Below, in pieces: positions 1-10,293 of a stretch of DNA of 51,147 bases. Under the pieces are notes generated by a model that worked only from the letters and a program-made list of their open reading frames with translations, was not told the origin of the DNA and ran no database searches. A program made the translations under genes and the position numbers. Each line of letters opens with the position of its first letter. The first letter of the stretch is position 1. Source of the stretch: Noviherbaspirillum aerium (GTDB lineage: Bacteria; Pseudomonadota; Gammaproteobacteria; Burkholderiales; Burkholderiaceae_D). The DNA is taken from positions 1 through 51,147 of the forward strand of contig NZ_VFAH01000036.1 of assembly GCF_008929045.1 (NCBI RefSeq). The letters run 5' to 3'.

Positions 1-311
1 CCGATGTGGAAATCCATGCCGAGGTGGCGCAGGCCGGCGAAGAAATGGTGCAGGTAGGCCCAGACCAGGCCGAGGATGACGAGCTTGACGAACCAGCCGG
101 AGGTGAAGCCCTTGAGGTACTCGAAGGAGATCTCGGAGGTGAGGCTTCTGTCGAGCAGGTACAGGATGAACGGCAGGAGCAGGAACAGGGCTGCGCCGCT
201 GATGCGGTGCAGGATGGATAGATAGGCTGCCAGTGGCAACCGGTAGTGCGCAATGTCCGCAAAGGTCATGACGCCATACTTTTGCCGATTTTTCTTTACG
301 GCTTCCGACAT
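1..311 (-). CDS. sdhC: Succinate dehydrogenase cytochrome b556 subunit (SdhC), partial
   Basis: Reading the minus strand from the ATG at 311 gives a protein beginning MSEAVKKNRQKYG that runs off the left edge after about 103 residues. It contains the SdhC signatures LHRISG, near the start of the first membrane helix, and HHFFAGLRHLGMD, where a histidine ligates haem b. SdhC anchors succinate dehydrogenase (complex II) in the inner membrane and helps form the quinone site. A GGAGG ribosome-binding site lies 7 bases before the ATG. The other sdh genes would lie to the left, outside the window. A LysR gene is divergent with a 151-base gap. Identification is firm; only the N-terminal three quarters or so is visible. 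Confidence 0.95.
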   Translation of the reverse strand, partial: MSEAVKKNRQKYGVMTFADIAHYRLPLAAYLSILHRISGAALFLLLPFILYLLDRSLTSEISFEYLKGFTSGWFVKLVILGLVWAYLHHFFAGLRHLGMDFHI

Positions 312-462
312 GTAAAAACCTCCAAAGCTGATGGGCTGGCTCTTGGCTTGCTGCTCCCGCGAGGAGGCAGTGCTTGGGCAAATAAACGTTATTGTGAGGC
401 TTTGCCGTTATACTGTCCAATATCTTGCACGTCTGCCTGAAAGACTTTCTGCATATACCACC

Positions 463-1380
463 ATGGAATTACGCCACATCCGTTACTTCCTTGCCGTCGC
501 CCAGGAGGGCAATGTCACCCGGGCGGCGGAGAAGCTCGGCATCGGCCAGCCGCCACTGAGCCAGCAGATTCTCGCGCTCGAACGCGAAATGGGCGTCCAG
601 CTTTTCCGGCGCACCGGACATGGCGTTGCGCTGACCGAAGCCGGCGAATCGCTGCTTGCCGATGCAAAGCGCCTGCTCGACGACGCCGAGCTCGCCGTGC
701 TCAACGCCCAGCGGGCAGGGCGCGGCGAGACCGGCCGCCTGAACCTGGGATTCACCGCATCGGCGGCCTACAACCCCGCGGTGCCGGCGCTGATCCGGGC
801 ATTCCGCAACGCCTATCCCGGTGTCGGTCTCAGCCTGACCGAGGGAAATACGTCCCAGTTGCTGACCCATCTCGAAGAGGGCCGCCTCGACCTCGCATTC
901 CTGCGTTCGGGCGGGCATACCTTTGCCGGCGTATCGCTCTACCAGATCGAAAACGAGCGGATGAAGATCGTCCTGCCGGTCAAGCATCCGCTGGCGGCGA
1001 GGAAAAAGCTGTCGCTCTCGGCGCTGGCCGGAGAATCGTTTGTGCTGATCCCGCGCGAGGCCAGTCCGACCCTGCATGATGAAATCGTATCCGCATGCCG
1101 CCAGGCAGGCTTCGAGCCCACGCTCGGCCAGCAGGCGCCGCAGCTATCGTCTGTTGTCAGCCTGGTATCGGCGGAGTTCGGCGTTTCCATCGTGCCGGCA
1201 TCAGTCAGCCAGATCCAGGCGGAAGGCGTGGTCTATGTCGACATCGGCGGCATGGGCGTGAAAACGCGGCTGGCGCTGGCATCGCGTGAAAGCGATACCT
1301 CGGCGAAGACCGCGAATTTCCTCGCGGTGGTGAAGCAGGCGCGGGGAGGGCATGCTTCGGCGGTGGCGAAGGATCACTGA
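463..1380 (+). CDS. LysR-family transcriptional regulator (BenM/CatM-like)
   Basis: A 305-residue regulator of normal LysR length. The N-terminus MELRHIRYFLAVAQ is the standard start, so the ATG at 463 was preferred over an in-frame extension reaching back to 331. The winged helix-turn-helix covers about residues 2-60 (AAEKLGIGQPPLSQQI is the recognition helix region). It is followed by a linker helix and a two-lobe periplasmic-binding-like effector domain (about 90-295). The helix-turn-helix and the start of the effector domain resemble BenM/CatM regulators of aromatic-acid catabolism, but no such genes are nearby, so the ligand is unknown. It is divergent from sdhC and followed by a sugar symporter gene 158 bases downstream on the same strand, which it could control. 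The family call is certain; the target is not. Confidence 0.93.
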   Translation: MELRHIRYFLAVAQEGNVTRAAEKLGIGQPPLSQQILALEREMGVQLFRRTGHGVALTEAGESLLADAKRLLDDAELAVLNAQRAGRGETGRLNLGFTASAAYNPAVPALIRAFRNAYPGVGLSLTEGNTSQLLTHLEEGRLDLAFLRSGGHTFAGVSLYQIENERMKIVLPVKHPLAARKKLSLSALAGESFVLIPREASPTLHDEIVSACRQAGFEPTLGQQAPQLSSVVSLVSAEFGVSIVPASVSQIQAEGVVYVDIGGMGVKTRLALASRESDTSAKTANFLAVVKQARGGHASAVAKDH

Positions 1381-1538
1381 GCGGGTATCCGGAATTGATG
1401 GCAACGCGTCAATGCGATCAACTCAGGCCCAGCCAAAGGGATTCATGCACGGCTGCCCGGCTACAATGTCCTCGTATAAATAGAAGTCCCCCTTGTCCAA
1501 ATAAAAATTCCTGCGGCGTTAACGCCCGGGCTTGTTCA

Positions 1539-2900
1539 ATGTCGAGAACACCAACACCTCTGGGATGGAAGCCGATCGTCGGCTACGGCCTTGGCGACAT
1601 GGCCAACAGCCTCGTCTTTTCCATGGGGATGTTGTTCCTGCTGAATTACTACACGGACGTTGCTGGCATCGGTGCGGCCGCGGCCGGAACACTGCTGATG
1701 GGCGTAAGAATCTACGACGCCGTGATGGATATCGTTGTGGGACGATTGATCGACCGTGGCGGCAGGCCGCATCGATCCGGAAGATTTCGTCCCTATCTGT
1801 TGTGGGGTGCCATTCCACTGCTGGCATTGAATGTCGCCGTCTTCGCGGTGCCCGCAAGCTGGTCCGAAACCGGCAAGCTGGGCTATGCCCTGGTAACGTA
1901 TATGCTTCTGGGCACCGCTTATTCCTTCGTCAATATTCCCTACGGTTCGCTGGCAAGCGCCATGACGCAATCGCCGCGCGAGCGCTCCATGCTGGGTGCG
2001 GCCCGCGCATTGATGGGAACTTCTGCGATCATCCTGCTGGCCTTCGTGCTGGGACCGGGCTTGCGCGGTTTGCAGGGCGAGGCGCTGCAAACCCGGCTGA
2101 TGCATTTCACGCTCGGCCTGGCAGTGGTCGGCGTGTTTTGCTACGCCATTTGTTTTGCGACGACAAGCGAGGTGGTGGAAAGGGACGCCCGGCATCCGAC
2201 ATTAAGGGAAAGCTTGTCGACGCTTCTGTCGAACATGCCCTTGCAGCTGCTCTGCATTGCCGGATTCCTCACTCTTGCCGGCGTGAGCTGCATGGGAGCG
2301 TCGGCCATTTATTTCGCCCGCTATGTATTGGGCGACACGAAACACTTCCTGAGCATCATCCTCTTCACCACCGCCTGCGGCATGGCGGTTTCCATACCCC
2401 TGGCCCCGCTCCTGGCCGCCCGTTATGGAAAGACAAGGACCTTTCAGTCCGGCCTGGCGCTTGCCGCCGCGGCGCACCTGTACCTCTTCTGGATACCGGC
2501 AAGCAGCCGGGTCGCGATATATGCGTTGCTCGCGATCGCTTCGACAGGAACGATGCTGGCGATGGCCATCTTCTGGGCGCTGGAAAGCGATTCTGTGGAA
2601 TATGGCGAATGGCGGACGGGAAGGCGCCTTGAGGGGCTGAACTATTCCCTCTTTTCTCTTGCCCGCAAATGCGGACAGGCGCTCGGCGGATCCATTCCGG
2701 CCTTCCTGCTGGCGGGAAGCGCCTATGTGCCGAACATGGCGACCCAGCATCCTGCGGCCCTGCAAACGATCCGCCTTGGCGTGACACTGGCGCCGGCCGT
2801 TGCCTTCCTGGCGGCCTTTGTCGTGATGCTGTTTTATCCCTTGTCGGATCGGCGCTATCTGGAATTGATCAGGGAAATCAGAATGCGCAGGCAGCAATAA
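1539..2900 (+). CDS. GPH-family (MelB-type) sugar:cation symporter
   Basis: A 453-residue polytopic membrane protein with about 12 hydrophobic segments. The N-terminal GYGLGDMANS followed by FLLNYYTDVAG, and the cytoplasmic-loop motif YDAVMDIVVGRLIDR, are hallmarks of the glycoside-pentoside-hexuronide:cation symporter branch of the major facilitator superfamily (MelB, XylP, UidB). The protein should import a sugar, glycoside or uronide with Na+ or H+ across the inner membrane; the substrate cannot be read from sequence. The ATG at 1539 was chosen because the family begins a few residues before GYGLGD and the in-frame sequence upstream is not membrane-protein-like. The ribosome-binding site is weak. 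A LysR gene lies on each side on the same strand; either could regulate it. Confidence 0.88.
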   Translation: MSRTPTPLGWKPIVGYGLGDMANSLVFSMGMLFLLNYYTDVAGIGAAAAGTLLMGVRIYDAVMDIVVGRLIDRGGRPHRSGRFRPYLLWGAIPLLALNVAVFAVPASWSETGKLGYALVTYMLLGTAYSFVNIPYGSLASAMTQSPRERSMLGAARALMGTSAIILLAFVLGPGLRGLQGEALQTRLMHFTLGLAVVGVFCYAICFATTSEVVERDARHPTLRESLSTLLSNMPLQLLCIAGFLTLAGVSCMGASAIYFARYVLGDTKHFLSIILFTTACGMAVSIPLAPLLAARYGKTRTFQSGLALAAAAHLYLFWIPASSRVAIYALLAIASTGTMLAMAIFWALESDSVEYGEWRTGRRLEGLNYSLFSLARKCGQALGGSIPAFLLAGSAYVPNMATQHPAALQTIRLGVTLAPAVAFLAAFVVMLFYPLSDRRYLELIREIRMRRQQ

Positions 2901-3012
2901 TCTTGGCTATGCATGAACGACATAAAGGACCATATTGACGCAATGGTGGTATCCGGTCGACCGATGGCCGAGCCATCGATCAAATTCTGAAGGCATTCTG
3001 GAGCTTATTGAA

Positions 3013-3906
3013 TTGGAAACAAGGACTCTCAGCAATTTCATAGTCGTGGCGGAGGAAAAGAGCCTGCGTCGCGCGGCAGTGCGCCTGCATATGACCCAGC
3101 CGGCCCTGTCGAGGCAGATTCAGGCGCTGGAGGAGGAAATCGGCGTTCCTCTATTCATGCGCAATACCAGCGGCATGGAGATCACGCCTGCGGGGGAGTC
3201 CTTGCTGCACCACGCCCGCAACATCAAGACCGAAATCGAACTGGCGAAGAGAAACGCCTTCCTTACCAGCAAGGAGAAGCGGCAGAAGCTTGAGATTGGA
3301 GTGGGCAGTTCCACCGTGTTCAATATCGTCCCCGAGGTGCTGGAGCAATTTTCCCGGCTTCATCCGAATGTCGACCTGGTCCTGCATACGGCCAACGAGG
3401 AGGAGCATATCGAAGCCCTGCGACAAGGGAAAATCCTGATTGCCTTTTCGCGCGGCGTCCACGGCACGCCGAGGCAGAATGCAGCGGATATCGCGGTCGA
3501 GGAGGTGCTGTCGGAGCCCATGCTGATCGCCCTGCACAAGGATCATCCCCTGAGCAGTCGGGACCGCATCGGCATCAGTGATCTGCGCGATCAATTGCTG
3601 ATCGGCGGACCCGACCCGTCCTATGACGAGCAGTGTCTTCAGCAATGGGGATTCATGCCGAGGGTGGAAAAGAGGGCTACCGATCTGATGAACGCACTGA
3701 CGCTGGTGGGATGCGGCTACGGGATATGCGCGGCGCCGGCTTCCATGGAGTCGCTGCAAATCCGGAACGTGGTGTACAGGCCCTTCCTGGAGGGAAGGCA
3801 GTCTCCGTTCCGCGTGCGCTGTCTCTATGGCAAGCATGAAAAATCTCCCTGGCTTCCGATCCTGCTTGAAGTGATAAGCGCCTACCGTGCCGCGCATTCT
3901 CAATAG
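3013..3906 (+). CDS. LysR-family transcriptional regulator
   Basis: About 297 residues with the LysR layout: winged helix-turn-helix at residues 2-60 (AAVRLHMTQPALSRQIQALEEEIG), linker helix and effector-binding domain. The TTG at 3013 is proposed as the start because the protein then begins with the canonical LETRTLSNFIVVAEE and a GGAG sits 9 bases upstream. An ATG at 2935 would add 26 residues that do not look like a LysR N-terminus. It follows the GPH symporter on the same strand with a 112-base gap and could be its regulator. The ligand is unknown. Confidence 0.88.
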   Translation: METRTLSNFIVVAEEKSLRRAAVRLHMTQPALSRQIQALEEEIGVPLFMRNTSGMEITPAGESLLHHARNIKTEIELAKRNAFLTSKEKRQKLEIGVGSSTVFNIVPEVLEQFSRLHPNVDLVLHTANEEEHIEALRQGKILIAFSRGVHGTPRQNAADIAVEEVLSEPMLIALHKDHPLSSRDRIGISDLRDQLLIGGPDPSYDEQCLQQWGFMPRVEKRATDLMNALTLVGCGYGICAAPASMESLQIRNVVYRPFLEGRQSPFRVRCLYGKHEKSPWLPILLEVISAYRAAHSQ

Positions 3907-3925
3907 GGAACGATGCCTGCGGTGC

Positions 3926-3994
3926 TCTGCGTACTGTCCGTGCGCTTGCGCTCCGCTCCTCAATGCGACAACCGATCGCGACGCTTATCAAACG
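3926..3994 (+). repeat. Dispersed repeat, copy A
   Basis: This non-coding stretch downstream of the LysR gene resembles the reverse complement of 33906-33985. The shared core reads TTGCGCYCCGCTCCTYAAYGCGAC and is followed, after a spacer that is longer in copy B, by an exact 14-base match GCGACGCTTATCAA. Two copies 30 kb apart in inverted orientation suggest a dispersed intergenic element of the host genome. Its class is not recognised. Confidence 0.4.
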
Positions 3995-4132
3995 CAGTCT
4001 GGAGCGGACAGGGAAAGACCGGGAAGCAGCGAGGCTGCAAAGATATGCTGCGACGGGCGCAATGACTTGCAAACATGCATGGGCGCGAGAATGCCTCGCG
4101 CCCATGTGCCGGTTCTTAAACTGCAGACTAGC

Positions 4133-4681
4133 TTACTTTTTTTCGTGAGTATGATCCTGAGTATCTACGAGCTGGCCGCGAATGGCGCCATTCGGAAACT
4201 CGGAGTTGTGAACGTTGACGTAGAAGTTCATCGGGTTTTTCAGGATACGCTGGACGATGCCGACTTCACCGGTCGGAAACTTGCCGGCTTCGCCTTCCGT
4301 GAGACAGTCGGCCGCCTGTCCATTCTGCGGCCAGGCAAGGTTGGCCACCACAGGCCCGTTGGTGCCGCGCGTGCCTTCATGGATGTGGGCAGCCCGGCCG
4401 TTCCCGGGAGCCTGGTCCAGTTCGGCCACGTTTCTTACGTCCAGCAATGCATAGCAGAGCGTCTTCGGATCATCGTCAATGCCGAACACGTAAGCCTTGC
4501 CGCGCCCATTCGGGTCCCCGACGATTGCCTTGTTGGAGCCGTCCGCGGGTACCTCTTCAAGCCCATTGAGTTCGGCCTGCAGTACGACATTCACATGGCC
4601 GGCCGCAGCGTGCGGCGCCCAGGCGGCCAGTGACAACAAGCCAATTGACGCAATTGATGAAAATCCACGAAGCGCTTTCAT
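4133..4681 (-). CDS. Secreted CHRD-domain protein
   Basis: A 182-residue protein. Residues 1 to about 27 form a Sec signal peptide (MKALRG, then a hydrophobic core, then APHAAA). The mature part is a single CHRD domain (named from chordin), with characteristic segments AELNGLEEVPADG, NVAELDQAPGNGRAAHIHEG and the ending FPNGAIRGQL. CHRD proteins are small periplasmic or extracellular beta-rich proteins of unclear biochemical role in bacteria. The C-terminal HTHEKK tail is short and charged. It is convergent with the upstream LysR gene and no operon partner is visible. The domain call is strong; the function is unknown. Confidence 0.85.
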   Translation of the reverse strand: MKALRGFSSIASIGLLSLAAWAPHAAAGHVNVVLQAELNGLEEVPADGSNKAIVGDPNGRGKAYVFGIDDDPKTLCYALLDVRNVAELDQAPGNGRAAHIHEGTRGTNGPVVANLAWPQNGQAADCLTEGEAGKFPTGEVGIVQRILKNPMNFYVNVHNSEFPNGAIRGQLVDTQDHTHEKK

Positions 4682-5340
4682 AGTCTCTTCCTTTTGAAGT
4701 TGTTGAATGCCCGCACGTCAGCCCGGTGTGCCTTCTTCACCGATGTGGTGGTATTTGCTATTGGATATCTCAAAAGCCTATTGCACAGAAGAATGCGGGA
4801 GTGACAGCGTATGAAGACGAACACGAACACTGTCTAGGACATTTTGATGAAAATCTCGTGGAACGTTCAGGGAGAGAGGGTGCTTTGTTGATTGAGCTCA
4901 AAACGCCCTTCCAGAAGGAAAAGATGAGTGAGACCCTAAGTTGCTTCACGATTCAGGAATTTTCGACCACTATTGACACCATCGGCATGCAGATGAAATC
5001 TGCCAGGCAAAAGCCAAAGTTGAGAGTGCGTTAAGGCTTTTAAATATGCTAAAGCGAAGCCATTCATTATTGACATAGACAAATTATGTATGCGCAGCAC
5101 TAAGCCTCAAGTTGCGGCATGCAAAATGGATAGGAATATTTTGGCAAGGCGGGGCAAAAATCCGTTGCCGCACTCCGGACAAGAATTACGCATATACCGC
5201 GTCAACACGGTTTCGCCAGATCGTCGGCAATAAATTTCCGTATCGCCCACCAGGCAGTGTTTGCCAAGCTGCGGCACGCTCCGGAGATTAATGATTGCTT
5301 GCGCCTTCAAAGACGCACGCGCTAAGCCTGGGCATTCATG
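4682..5340. other. AT-richer intergenic stretch without a convincing gene
   Basis: About 660 bases visibly lower in GC than the flanks. An open frame at 4726-5034 on the plus strand and one at 5107-5310 on the minus strand can be drawn, but neither shows a domain or a ribosome-binding site. Together with the decayed receptor tail that follows, this looks like a scar of past insertion and deletion. Nothing else was recognised. Confidence 0.5.
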
Positions 5341-5580
5341 GATACAGAAGCTTTGGGTCCGGATTGCTGCGGCGACTTATCCATCGGAAGCCATCCGAAT
5401 CAGACAAGCTATTCCGCCTCGCGCAATGAGGCATTGGAACAGCCCGAGGCCAAGACCCGCGCCGCGAGCCAGGGCGTCGAGCTGAGCTATATGCCGCCGG
5501 AAGCGCTGGACAGCCTGGTGAAGAAGGAACTGAATTACTGGGGCGGCGTAATCAAGAAGGCGAACATTACCCTCGACTGA
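5341..5580 (+). pseudogene. Decayed C-terminus of a Bug/TctC-family solute receptor
   Basis: The end of this stretch translates as NEALEQPEAKTRAASQGVELS followed by MPPEALDSLVKKELNYWGG and VIKKANITLD, then a TGA at 5578. That is the standard last 50 residues of Bug (TctC) tricarboxylate-binding proteins; the intact paralogue at 38660-39640 ends in the same way (EQFAALIASENKRWGQVVKSANIKLD-like). Just upstream a second frame gives AATYPSEAIRI, resembling the preceding APxxTPxEVI segment, so a frameshift separates the two pieces. The N-terminal four fifths are missing. A strong hairpin terminator follows. This is almost certainly a gene relic, not a functional small protein. Confidence 0.75.
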
Positions 5581-5594
5581 AGCGGGACCGGCAA

Positions 5595-5635
5595 GGATCG
5601 GACGGAAAGTCCGATCCGCCGCCGCCCGTTTTTCG
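5595..5635 (+). terminator. Rho-independent terminator after the receptor relic
   Basis: A perfect 9-bp stem (GGATCGGAC at 5595-5603 pairs with GTCCGATCC at 5609-5617) with a 5-base loop GGAAA. A GC-rich spacer and a run of five T follow. It lies just after the stop of the decayed Bug gene and is probably that gene's original terminator. Confidence 0.7.
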
Positions 5636-5759
5636 GGTTGAACAAGCCGCCCAGGATCTGCAGCCAGGCCGTCGATGCCAACCGTTATGCGAGACCCGAG
5701 GGACCGACAGTCACGCTGCCAGCGCGGAGCGGATTTCGGAGGCATCCTTTGGATAGTCC

Positions 5760-6986
<1,227 letters not shown>

Positions 6987-7433
6987 GACAGGGAGTCTTC
7001 CTTTGGCTGCAAGGCTGCGCCGGCAGACCCGATTGATCATGCCCGCGACAGCACCTGATGTTGCTTTTGGGAAATATACTACCTGTCTTTGACGGAATCT
7101 TTCAATGGTGTAAATGTAACAAAGCGTTTTGGCGGCTTAATGGTGAAGACGGAGATCTAGACGAAGCAAGGCACATGAAATTATCTGCTTGAAAACTGGC
7201 ATCTTTAAACGTTGCACCTGTTCGCACGACACCCCGCTACGGGCGGAACCCTTACCTTTCACCAAGGTGCTTTTAATTCGATGTGGATTTGAAAACTATT
7301 TCCAACAAGAACCGTCGGTGCACTGTCTTTATTCGTTTTTTGTATATGAATAGGAGTTTTTATTACTTCTTCTTTCGCCGCCAATCCCTTACCTTCGCTT
7401 TTCTTACTCAAAAGCAGTTTGTAAAGGAAGCAG
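6987..7433. other. Divergent intergenic region
   Basis: About 450 bases between the protease and the TSUP transporter genes, AT-rich near both starts. It must hold both promoters. No hairpin, repeat or operator was identified with confidence. Confidence 0.5.
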
Positions 7434-8399
7434 ATGAAACTTTATCGGAAAGCCGTTCTGGCAACAGGCGCGGTGTCGGAAGCCCGACGGCCCCCGCCGA
7501 CGGCTGTTGCCGTTGCTTCTTCTCCCTTCGCCATACGGCTTGCCGTCGGTTTCACTTACCTGGTCCTGCTCACTTTGTCGGTGTTTGTCGTCAGCCGATT
7601 CCTGCTGATGAATGATGCAGCCACGGCGACTTCCCTGATTCAGCAAACCCTGTCGGACAAGATGTTCTGGAGCGCGGTAGCGGTCGGCCTGCTGGCGCAG
7701 GTCATTGATGGCGCGCTGGGCATGGCCTATGGCGTGACATCGACAACATTCCTGTTGAGCGCGGGAGCATCTCCTGCAGCGGCAAGCGCAAGCGTGCATA
7801 TTGCCGAAGTCTTCACCACCGGCGTCTCCGGCATAGCTCATGCGAAGATGGGCAACATCAATAAATCGCTTTTCCTGCGTTTGCTGATTCCGGGGATGAT
7901 CGGCGCCGTACTTGGCGCAGTCGTTGTCACCCAATTGGATGGCAAGGCATTGAAGCCCTTCATTTCAGCGTATCTGCTCATCATGGGCGTGTATCTTCTC
8001 TCCAAGGCCTGGCGCAAGATCGCCATACGCACGGAAGAACCCAGGCATGTCGGCAAGCTTGCCCTCTTTGGCGGTTTTGTTGATGCCGTCGGCGGCGGCG
8101 GATGGGGACCTGTCGTCACGACCTCGCTGGTCGGCTCCGGCAATGATCCGCGCACGACAATCGGCTCGGTCAACTTTGCCGAGTTCTTCCTTGCCCTCGC
8201 CGGCGCAGCTTCGTTCACACTGATGGTGGGAACCGGCGTATGGGTACTGGTGCTTGGCCTGGTTATCGGCGGACTGTTCGCCGCTCCGTTTGCAGCACTC
8301 GTGACCAAACGTCTGCAGACCCGGACCCTGTTGATACTGGTCGGTACATTGATCAGTATTGTCAGCCTGTTCAACTTATACAAAGCGCTTGCCGGGTAA
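7434..8399 (+). CDS. TSUP (TauE/SafE) family membrane transporter
   Basis: A 321-residue protein with about 8 membrane segments. The two half-repeats typical of the TauE/SafE family are visible: GLLAQVIDGALGMAYGVTST (about 75-94) and FGGFVDAVGGGGWGPVVTTS (about 205-224), each with Gly-rich turns. The family moves small anions such as sulfite, sulfoacetate, sulfate or other organosulfur and carboxylate compounds across the inner membrane; the substrate here is unknown. The N-terminal ~30 residues are extra and polar. The start is well supported by AAGGAAG, which ends 4 bases before the ATG. The gene is monocistronic and convergent with the EI24 gene. Confidence 0.88.
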   Translation: MKLYRKAVLATGAVSEARRPPPTAVAVASSPFAIRLAVGFTYLVLLTLSVFVVSRFLLMNDAATATSLIQQTLSDKMFWSAVAVGLLAQVIDGALGMAYGVTSTTFLLSAGASPAAASASVHIAEVFTTGVSGIAHAKMGNINKSLFLRLLIPGMIGAVLGAVVVTQLDGKALKPFISAYLLIMGVYLLSKAWRKIAIRTEEPRHVGKLALFGGFVDAVGGGGWGPVVTTSLVGSGNDPRTTIGSVNFAEFFLALAGAASFTLMVGTGVWVLVLGLVIGGLFAAPFAALVTKRLQTRTLLILVGTLISIVSLFNLYKALAG

Positions 8400-8480
8400 C
8401 GCCGATCGGGATGCAATGCGAAAGCAGCTTCGTCATGACCTCCATGCCGGCAGGTTTGGTCAGGTCATGACGGTCTGGCC

Positions 8481-8500
8481 GCCCGCAAGGGAACGCGGGC
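8481..8500. terminator. Possible bidirectional terminator hairpin
   Basis: GCCCGC at 8481-8486 pairs with GCGGGC at 8495-8500 across an 8-base loop, between convergent genes. There is no T run, so termination is only inferred from position. Confidence 0.3.
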
Positions 8501-8653
8501 TGTCAATGTGCTGGCCGGTCCGGTACCTGAATGCATGAATACATGAATACTGCCGCCATGCATCACAAGCAGTTGCCGGACCGGCGCTGGAGACACGGCC
8601 TTGCAGCACGCAAAACCACGATTGCATGGCCGACGGCGACATGCAGCAACGAT

Positions 8654-9520
8654 TCACACGACCGGAGCCGTCGAACGCAGCCTGATCAGTGCCCTCATGC
8701 AGAGATGGCAGACACTCGCACCAAGGACAGCCGGAATAAACAGTCCGGCCAGCGGTATGAGCAGCAGTCCCGCCACCACCACGCCCAGTAACAGCATGGG
8801 TGCACGCATCGTCTTCACAATGGTGCGCCGCTCTTCCGCCGTGGCGAGATCTTCCAATGCATCATTCATCAGGCTGCGCACGTTGAGATAACTTGCCAAT
8901 AGGAAGAACAGGATTCCACCAATCACGGGAATGATCAGCAGCAAGAGGCCTGCGCACAGAACGGATAACAGCTTCAACGCGGAAAACACATCGACACCAA
9001 AACCTGCTTTTCCGCCGGGAGACAACGAGGGATAGTGCTTGAGACATTGCCCTTGCACCCGGCTCATGAGGAAAAGCTCCAGATACAGTCGCATGCTGAG
9101 CATGACAAGCAGGAGAAAACTTCCGGCGATCACCAACAGCTTCACGACGCTTCCCAATGGCGTCGAGATCCACCCAGCCGCCTTCCCGGAGAGGGGCGCA
9201 GCATTGCTTGCTGCCGCTGCCGCTGCCGCTGCCGCTTTCTGCCCGCTTCCCGCAAGATCAGGCCAGACCAGCGTAAGCAGCCCATTCATTACCCACTTCA
9301 CTGCGATGTCCGTCAGTGCCCATATTTCGCTACGCCATACGATCAAGACGATCAGCCAGACACCAAACGCGACAACGCCAGCCAATATCGACATCAATGC
9401 CAGCCGGGGCCGCATGCCATCGCGCAGGCCCAGAGCCAGGCTCGCTCCGACTTCAGGAATCGCCTCTACCGGTCGACGCATTGAGAGGTGAGGATGTTTG
9501 TTCAATCCGGATGTTTCCAT
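8654..9520 (-). CDS. EI24-domain integral membrane protein (CysZ-like)
   Basis: A 288-residue membrane protein. From the ATG at 9520 (METSGLNKHPHLSMRRPVEA) it shows five to six hydrophobic helices and the EI24/CysZ layout, including FLLASYLNVRSLMNDALEDLATAEERR between late helices. Bacterial EI24 proteins include the sulfate permease CysZ and many uncharacterised relatives; similarity to true CysZ is not close enough to claim sulfate transport. A run of about ten alanines preceded by GSGQK sits in a loop near residue 97, encoded by repeated GCN codons. A start at 9682 is possible in frame, but its extra 54 residues are not membrane-like. TSUP and EI24 genes side by side hint weakly at sulfur metabolism. 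Confidence 0.75.
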   Translation of the reverse strand: METSGLNKHPHLSMRRPVEAIPEVGASLALGLRDGMRPRLALMSILAGVVAFGVWLIVLIVWRSEIWALTDIAVKWVMNGLLTLVWPDLAGSGQKAAAAAAAAASNAAPLSGKAAGWISTPLGSVVKLLVIAGSFLLLVMLSMRLYLELFLMSRVQGQCLKHYPSLSPGGKAGFGVDVFSALKLLSVLCAGLLLLIIPVIGGILFFLLASYLNVRSLMNDALEDLATAEERRTIVKTMRAPMLLLGVVVAGLLLIPLAGLFIPAVLGASVCHLCMRALIRLRSTAPVV

Positions 9521-9820
9521 GGCGACTTTCCAAGAGGCTTGCGTGGACAGCAACTGTCCGGTTTTCAGAGGTAATCGCAGTGAGTGTACGGAAGAATCGG
9601 TTTGTCTTGGGATGCAGGGCCGGAAGAACGACCGGGAAGGCGGCGGAAGCTTGAAGGCTTGCGTTACATGAGATCGTTCCACGACGGGGGCCTGCTACCG
9701 AGTGCGGTCGATAGGCCATGACATCGACATGTCGAGTGCGCCTGAGATGCCGAAGATATCGGCGGCAATCCCCTTTCCTCGGCATGAAGACGAACTACTC
9801 TGTCTTCCGTACTGTCCTAA

Positions 9821-9838
9821 CGATAAGATCGCTTATCG
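9821..9838 (+). promoter_or_regulatory. Inverted repeat just upstream of a lipoprotein gene
   Basis: CGATAAG (9821-9827) and CTTATCG (9832-9838) form a perfect 7-bp inverted repeat with a 4-base centre, ending 17 bases before the ATG at 9856 and just before its ribosome-binding site. It could be an operator or a translation-affecting hairpin. Confidence 0.35.
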
Positions 9839-9855
9839 GGTGGAAGGAAGCCGCC

Positions 9856-10293
9856 ATGGCAACGAAGAATTGGATGTCATTGCTCCTGCTGTTTCCATTG
9901 TTTGGCTGCGGAGGAGGGGAAGTGGGAATCGGCATCGGTGTGGGCGCGGACTCGGCGCCGGCGTCCCATCCGTTTATCGCCTGGACCGGAAACAGTAGCG
10001 GCGATCGAGTAGTCGATGCCACCAACGATGCATTTGCGTTTTATGCCGACACCGGCTGCCTGTATAACTTCCGCACTGGCCTTGAGAACCGGCAGTTCTG
10101 TTTGAGCACGCCGCAAGGCGGCGTGCGCTATGGTGGCCTTGCCATGCGAATCGTGAATGCCCTCTCCACCAACGGGGCATGCATATCGGTCCTGGTCGAA
10201 GAATCTACCGCCAGCTTCGTCGATATCGAAGTCGATGCCTATGGCCGCGAAGTGGTGGCGGTGACCAGCGTGAGGCCGGCGCCCTGTGCCTGA
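9856..10293 (+). CDS. Small putative lipoprotein
   Basis: A 145-residue protein. The N-terminus MATKNWMSLLLLFPLFGC is a lipoprotein signal peptide with lipobox LFGC (Cys18), followed by Gly residues, so it should be lipid-anchored in the envelope. The rest contains four to five further cysteines (DTGCLYNF, RQFCLS, NGACISV, PAPCA) that could form disulfides in the periplasm. No known domain was recognised. AAGGAAG upstream supports the ATG at 9856; a longer frame opens at 9718 but lacks a signal. Hypothetical protein of unknown role. Confidence 0.72.
   Translation: MATKNWMSLLLLFPLFGCGGGEVGIGIGVGADSAPASHPFIAWTGNSSGDRVVDATNDAFAFYADTGCLYNFRTGLENRQFCLSTPQGGVRYGGLAMRIVNALSTNGACISVLVEESTASFVDIEVDAYGREVVAVTSVRPAPCA

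Noticed and set aside
4726-5034. Open frame of 102 codons in the AT-rich gap
   Set aside because: No homology recognised, no ribosome-binding site and composition unlike a real gene; kept only as part of the gap description.
7255-7281. GGAACC that might start a second hrp box
   Set aside because: No CCACNNA follows at 15 or 16 bases.
9214-9245. Alanine-codon repeat in the EI24 gene as a microsatellite switch
   Set aside because: The codons are mixed GCN triplets in frame, so slippage would not shift the frame; likely just a poly-Ala loop.
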